Source: Linnemannia hyalina
Lineage: Eukaryota > Mortierellomycota > Mortierellomycetes > Mortierellales > Mortierellaceae
Assembly (NCBI GenBank): GCA_019671135.1
Contig: JAHRHY010000003.1
Coordinates: 2,356,001 to 2,420,000, forward strand
Direction of reading: 5' to 3'
DNA length: 64,000 nt
The position numbers were made by a program, and so were the translations under genes. Of this stretch, positions 59,445 through 64,000 are shown in pieces; position 1 is the first letter of the stretch; each line of letters starts with the position of its first letter. The notes below the pieces were generated by a model. The model saw only the letters and a program-made list of their open reading frames with translations, had not been told where the DNA came from and did no database searches.

Positions 59445-59963
59445 ATGCCTCCCTATCATAAGCAATCATCCAGAAACCACCACCACGCCATCGTCCAGCA
59501 TCCTCACATCAATCCCTCACCTCCCTTCCTCACCCCCTCATTCCAAACTTATCAAACCGACTTTGCCAACGACCTCTTTCCAGCCGATCTGGGCGCAAAT
59601 AATGACCAACCTATTGACATCCATGCTATCGCCGCTGCTGATGCCGCCGCCGCCGCTCTCCACCAAGCGACCACAAACACCCTGCAAGCTCTTGAAGACC
59701 AAGAATTCGTCACCGTTGGCACATCCCTCATCGAGAACCATCGTCACCTTAACCGTCGCCGTGATGTCTTCTTTTCAAGACGGATTCTCTCAGTTGCGGT
59801 GTACCTCTGCCCAACATTCACTGTCAAGCCAATGACACCTTTACGCTTCCGAATGACGGTGCCGATTATCCTTCATCTGGTCTTCGCCTTCGCCGTCCTT
59901 GTCCTTGTGGTCCTGACCATTGTTGGACCTATGTCACCCGTTTTCATACTCTCTCCCTCCTAA
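59445..59963 (+). CDS. Hypothetical protein with uncertain 3' structure
   Basis: The frame from the ATG at 59445 (MPPYHKQSSRNHHHAIVQH) is protein-like through DFANDLFPADLGANNDQP, HAIAAADAAAAALHQATTN and ALEDQEFVTVGTSLIE. After about 59750 the same frame becomes basic then hydrophobic. Meanwhile a different phase reads a Cys-containing, better-looking sequence (DSLSCGVPLPNIHCQANDT, LRLRRPCPCGPDHCWTYVTR) from about 59785 to past 59990. An unrecognised intron between 59710 and 59795, or a frameshift, may join the two. I cannot choose a splice pair with confidence, so only the 5' half should be trusted. No family recognised. Confidence 0.4.
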   Translation: MPPYHKQSSRNHHHAIVQHPHINPSPPFLTPSFQTYQTDFANDLFPADLGANNDQPIDIHAIAAADAAAAALHQATTNTLQALEDQEFVTVGTSLIENHRHLNRRRDVFFSRRILSVAVYLCPTFTVKPMTPLRFRMTVPIILHLVFAFAVLVLVVLTIVGPMSPVFILSPS

Positions 59964-60631
59964 ATGACACATCATCATGTCAGCTCCCTCCCTCTCCTTC
60001 TCCACCTGTCCTCCCCTATTTTACTACTCTCTTACTTACTTATATCCATAATGTTAATCTTAATACTAATAGTGCTACATCCAAAATAAACAGTCGACAA
60101 GAAACACAAACATTCTTTCGTATCACGCAAACATGGAGAGGGGAACCCTTACCATTGTCGACAATGACCCTATTACCTTAGCCAATGTTTTGATTGTTCA
60201 AATGAATGTAAGCACTACAATTAACCCCTGTTTTTTGCATACCAACCCTGCACTCAACAAATGAAGTGTCCGCCTGCATGTCGACCACGTTTTTTTTTTT
60301 TTTTTTGCGCCTGAGCCCCTGTCGATTTTTACCAAGCGATTGAAAAAATACCAAATATTGTACACTGCTCGAACATGCAGTGAGACCTTGACCAACAAAT
60401 CAGAGGTTGAGAGACATTAGGTGGGCGAAGTGCGATGACATGATCATTTCGACTGGGTGAACTTCCGTGGGTAAATTGAACAGTAACTCTAATGTGTCTT
60501 TTTTCGATATATGTCGCCTGGCAGAAGCGAGAGCTACTAGTATAAAACCCTCTCGTATTCGCAAGCACTACCTTCTCCCGGGTCAGTGTAGGATGGTGAG
60601 TACAAGAAGAGGAGGAGGAAATGAGGGAGAA
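59964..60631. other. Spacer with an isolated exon-like segment and a T run
   Basis: At 60132-60206 an ATG frame (MERGTLTIVDNDPITLANV) ends at a GTAAGC donor-like site and could be a first exon, but no partner exon is found. A 19-base T run follows near 60288-60306. Confidence 0.35.
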
Positions 60632-60991
60632 TCAGACGCAGTAGTGGTAGCAACAACGGACCGAGGAAACGCTGTATACTCCATGGACGACATGACAGGA
60701 CCATGACCAAGCATGGGCGATGTAGGATAGGTCTCCAGTGCGGTAATAGAAGGTCGACGACGAAGAGGAGGCGACAGGAGAGTGGGGGTAGAAGGAGGAG
60801 ATGGTTGGTTGTGGTGATGGTTGTGGTGGTGGATGAGTTATGGGTGCTGGAGGGTGAAACTGGATAACGGAGTCTAAAATCTCGGTCTCGGTGTAGTCAG
60901 CGGCGATATCTAGCATGGTGAAGTCGATGTTGCCGTCGTCGAGGTTATTGCCTTCGGGAAGAAGGATTCGGTTTATGGGTTTTTGAACCAT
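60632..60991 (-). CDS. Small acidic hypothetical protein
   Basis: From the ATG at 60991 on minus, a 119-codon frame starts MVQKPINRILLPEGNNLDD, continues with an acidic helix (MLDIAADYTETEILDSVIQ) and then a Pro-rich stretch. The last 40 codons lose coding character, so an intron may lie there. The leader is C/A- and T-rich. No family recognised. Confidence 0.4.
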   Translation of the reverse strand: MVQKPINRILLPEGNNLDDGNIDFTMLDIAADYTETEILDSVIQFHPPAPITHPPPQPSPQPTISSFYPHSPVASSSSSTFYYRTGDLSYIAHAWSWSCHVVHGVYSVSSVRCCYHYCV

Positions 60992-61641
60992 TGGTTGAAT
61001 AACAACCAGCGAGAGGAGGAAGAGAGGGAGTATTTGTGTAAGAGTGTTTGTATTTGTGTTTGTGTTTGTGTGAGAATTTGTGTGCTTGTGTGTGCGAGAG
61101 AAGGCTTGGAGCGTCGTGCAGAAGTTGTGGTGAGTATGAGTGAAAAGAGATAAGTTTTTGATGGAGAAATGATATTGAGCCGGAAAGGAAGAAAGAAAGA
61201 GAGAAAGAAAGGATGAATGAAAACAAATGAATGAATGGCTAGACACCCACGCGCGTTTCAGATTCTCAATTTTTCATTGACGCCACCAAAATTGGAAAAG
61301 TTCGATGCGTGCAGTTAGAAAAGAAAGCGCACAATCGCACATTTCAGTAGTAAGAGGATGTTCTTAGGTATGAGCTGTTGCTGCTGTCGTTGGTGTTATT
61401 TTGTTCTTCTGTTGAAAAAAGACCGAGAATTGGATGGAGAAAAACGACCTCGGGGGTAGAGATGTGAGGAGCCACAAAGGTGCAGGCCCAGACAGCAAAA
61501 AAGACTCCTCGTCCTTCTTTCCTCCTACCGTTCCTTGAATTGCCACAGTCTCCATTCCTTCCACATTCCTAATAACTCAGGACCATTTTTAAAGAGTAGA
61601 GCGATTTATTAAAGGATGTTGTCAGAGAGAGAATGACACCG
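60992..61641. other. Spacer, no gene seen
   Basis: It contains a GTTTGTGTTTGT-like simple tract at about 61045-61110, leader-like on minus for the small gene, and the 3' flank of the Cys-rich pseudogene. Confidence 0.4.
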
Positions 61642-61926
61642 CTACATTGTTTTTTTCGCGGACATACCAAGCAAGGCAGCGTTTTCACAGTAGGTGGAGA
61701 CTTCTTTCCTAGCAGCCGGTGCCCATGGTTCGCTAGGGCAGTTATTATAGCATGTTGCTATGGCCTCATAAGCCCCGCAGAGACAGACAGAATCGGCAGC
61801 GTCACAGTCCTGAACCTTTAATATTTCGCTGGCGATAAAATTAACAACACAAGTCTCGTCCTACGCCTTGACCAAGCTCAACCATGCCAAACATCGCCAG
61901 AAAACACCACGTGAGAGGAAGCGCAT
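61642..61926 (-). pseudogene. Secreted Cys-rich protein gene with stop after the signal peptide
   Basis: On minus, the ATG at 61926 opens a signal peptide (MRFLSRGVFWRCLAWLSLVKA), then an in-frame TAG at 61863-61861. The same frame continues for about 70 codons with a Cys-rich domain (DETCVVNFIASEILKVQDCD, DSVCLCGAYEAIATCYNNCP) to a TAG at 61642. The C..C.C..YE.I..CY.NCP pattern resembles secreted Cys-rich (CFEM-like) fungal surface proteins, and the stop sits where a Gln or similar codon is usual. A GTATGT site near 61668 could instead start an intron. Most likely a recently inactivated gene; readthrough or a base-call error are alternatives. Confidence 0.6.
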
Positions 61927-62448
61927 TTTCGATATTCAGGATCAACTAAAACAAAAAAACGTGAGGATATACGAAAGTGAGAAACTGAACCCTTTTTTGA
62001 ATGTTGTTGCGTGGAAGACTCAGTTACACCCTCTTGCCTTTGTTTGTTGAGGAGCGTTGGAAATGACTTAGTAAGTATGGGAAGAGTCTTGTGTTACCAT
62101 TATGTGAAACGTGAATAACCCTTCGTCCTTCCGTCGTCACGCCACTTTGGACATATGCTTTGCATTTATGAAGGGTGATCTTTGAACCTGTTTTACCCGT
62201 AATTTTTCGTCTTCCACATGTTGCCTCTTGAACGTGAAAGAGAGGGAAGCAAATAAGGAATCTGTCAATCCAATTTCTTTTGGGATCTGGCATCATTGCC
62301 ATTAGTCCCATTCTTCAATGAGTAGAAGGCATCAGGGTTGATGGAGGTTTTTTTCATTGGAGCATTCGCTTAATGCGAATTATGAAGGGAAGGGACAAAA
62401 AGTAGATGCAAATTCTCTTTTTTGTGACACCAACAACTGAAAAGTCCC
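61927..62448. other. Spacer upstream of the MITE, no gene seen
   Basis: A/T-rich sequence without coding signal. It contains the upstream region of the Cys-rich pseudogene. Confidence 0.4.
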
Positions 62449-62450
62449 TA

Positions 62451-62720
62451 CAGTCCCTTTTGCTGGTAATTGCACTTTTCATAGGAAAAACGCAATTTCT
62501 ACTGAATCAAAAAAATATAAAGGTGTTATTCAGTCCACCTCCATCTCTGCTTGGCTTTACTGGTCACATACCGCCCTACCTCTCGTTCAGTCGCAAACTC
62601 TGCGAGGACATAAGGTAAATAGGCCATCACAGATGGACTGAATAACACCTTTATATTTTTTTGATTCAGTAGAAATTGCGTTTTTCCTATGAAAAGTGCA
62701 ATTACCAGCAAAAGGGACTG
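62451..62720. mobile_element. Tc1/mariner-type MITE with perfect 87-bp inverted repeats
   Basis: The 87-base arms 62451-62537 and 62634-62720 are exact inverted copies. They start CAGTCCCTTTTGCTGG and enclose a 96-bp non-coding centre. Both sides are flanked by TA (62449-62450 and 62721-62722), the target duplication of Tc1/mariner elements, whose ends typically begin CAGT. With no transposase inside, it is non-autonomous. Perfect arm identity suggests recent insertion or active homogenisation. Confidence 0.92.
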
Positions 62721-62722
62721 TA

Positions 62723-63721
62723 ATATTATTTTTTTACAGGCATTTTGTTCGTCATCAGTTTCCCTTCATATTTGCATAAAATTGAGTAACCAGGCACACC
62801 CCCAAAGCAAACATGAAAAAGAGGGTCTTTGGTGAGGGAAATAACTACATCCATTTTTTGTTCCATGAGTTCTTCAATCCGTGAAGCAAATGCCACTTTG
62901 AAATTGATCAATCAAAGGGGATGCTCGACACTCATGTAGATATAGGGCTCGACGACGATGTCTGGTCCCAGAAAAAAAAAAGATGGGCAGATTCGATTTT
63001 CTCTTCCCTCTTTTGTGCGTTTTAGGCTTTTAGCGAGGCAAAGAAATTTGTCAAAAAACAGGTTCAAACGTAAACCTTCATAAAAGAAACAGAGGTCAAA
63101 AAATCCTGTCAGTCGAAGAGGAGGAAGGGGGGGAGAGCGATGGAGGTGAATGTTAGCCATGGCGGAAAAGCGGGTGAATGGTAGGGCGAAAATGACAAAA
63201 AGGCGAAGGCAATGCCATGGCGAAGCTGATGGCCAAGATTAGCCTTCTACCTTGGGCAAATGGGGGCTTTACCTAGAGGGCAGTCACTTTGGCAAACTAA
63301 GGAGCAATAACGAGTAAAGACGAGATCGAGACCAGAGGGTGGGGCGTAGATTCTTCGAGCGGCAACAATCCCTAACTTTTTTCTTGTATTCTACCTATCC
63401 ATCTACAAGAGCCCCTATCCTCTTTTCTCACCGCCACGTTCTTAAGTCTCTCTATCCAAATTGTCGTTGTACCCTGATATATTTCCCTTTTGAGATTATA
63501 TTATAGAAAGTGCAAACACATACTCGAGAACAGCTGATGTTAATACGAACACCATCGATCAAAACTACAGGAGTTGTAAACAAGTCGAAACATAACCCCC
63601 GCGTCGACTAAAGACCAAGACTTGATGACGGTTGGCGACAACGCCTTGTGGGAAGCTAGCCGTAAGGACTTCATGAGGACTAGTAGCCGTAAGGACCTCA
63701 CGATGACTGGTAGCAGTACTA
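62723..63721. other. Spacer with a 27-bp tandem duplication
   Basis: No supported gene. Two 27-base units (AGCCGTAAGGAC..., 63658-63684 and 63685-63711) differ at four or five positions. Confidence 0.4.
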
Positions 63722-64000
63722 TTAGCATGCGGAGTATAAGTCAAGTCCTTCAGGAACCCAAATGGCATTATGGTCACGGTGAGGCGATGGACAACAGGCT
63801 TTGGCTGGGTGTCTAGAGGACAAAGGCCAAGAGAAACATGCAGGGCGACATAAGGAATAAGGCGACGACGAAGGAGGGGAGGAAGTGGAATGGGTAACAG
63901 AAGAACGAGGACCAGAAGAAGCATGAGCAGAGGGAGAAGAAGGAGGTGGGGACGGAGGTGGCAGAGTTGGAACTGGCGCAGGGTCCTGTTGTTGGGCAAC
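63722..64000 (-). CDS. Possible 3' end of a Pro/Ser-rich gene running off the window
   Basis: On minus the frame from the window edge is open for 92 codons: a P/S/T-rich stretch (DPAPVPTLPPPSPPPSSPSA), then CRPACFSWPLSSRHPAKACC and NAIWVPEGLDLYSAC to a TAA at 63722. A second minus-strand frame is also open here, so the choice is uncertain. No family recognised. Confidence 0.25.
   Translation of the reverse strand, partial: VAQQQDPAPVPTLPPPSPPPSSPSAHASSGPRSSVTHSTSSPPSSSPYSLCRPACFSWPLSSRHPAKACCPSPHRDHNAIWVPEGLDLYSAC

Noticed and set aside
1..64000. CRISPR array or bacterial operon
   Set aside because: No regularly spaced direct repeats with unique spacers occur; spliced genes show the DNA is eukaryotic. 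The 20-bp and hexamer repeats are contiguous and lack spacers.

Overview
The window reads as fungal chromosomal DNA. Genes carry short GT-AG introns, usually about 70-130 bp (for example GTAAGT donors, CTAAC-type branch points, TAG or CAG acceptors). Spacers are rich in Q/H/S/P codons and homopolymers. The protein complement is typically fungal: allantoicase, an Snt1-type corepressor, a class C receptor and a GCR1_C tyrosine recombinase. The style suggests an early-diverging fungus of the Mortierella group; this is inference from protein flavour, not from a marker comparison.

Layout. 1-10.3 kb: the 3' end of a mitochondrial proline dehydrogenase, then a 2451-residue SMRT/NCoR-Snt1-like corepressor with three SANT domains. 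10.7-12.5 kb: a decayed gene and empty DNA. 12.5-22.5 kb: the highlight, a divergent two-gene mobile element. One gene is a Crypton-type tyrosine recombinase with a complete R-K-H-R-H-Y catalytic set and a GCR1_C domain. The other is a 1635-residue, eight-exon Fanzor (eukaryotic TnpB-like RNA-guided nuclease) with all three RuvC acidic residues and a four-Cys zinc ribbon. Both predicted coding sequences are open end to end after splicing. 22.6-34 kb: housekeeping genes LUC7 and PRI2 in divergent orientation, then a 14-exon class C G-protein-coupled receptor.

34-43 kb is an accessory, repeat-rich stretch. It has an LTR-like segment, a nonsense-broken small gene, 20-bp tandem repeats, an antisense 28S rRNA fragment, a hexamer-loop hairpin, a small secreted protein gene, and a decayed Helitron helicase with two Helitron 3' termini in series. 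43-56 kb is ordinary again: allantoicase, a small Q/H-rich protein, a flavin monooxygenase, a CHZ1-like H2A.Z chaperone, a mitochondrial PPR protein and a SEL1/MYND protein. 56-64 kb is sparse: small unassigned genes, a secreted Cys-rich gene broken by one stop codon right after its signal peptide, and a 270-bp Tc1/mariner-type MITE with perfect 87-bp inverted repeats.

No multi-gene pathway is evident among the host genes. The only clear functional pairing is recombinase plus Fanzor, which share a 483-bp divergent promoter and are best read as one transposable unit. Exon structures were derived by hand from splice motifs and reading-phase continuity; they have not been checked against transcripts.
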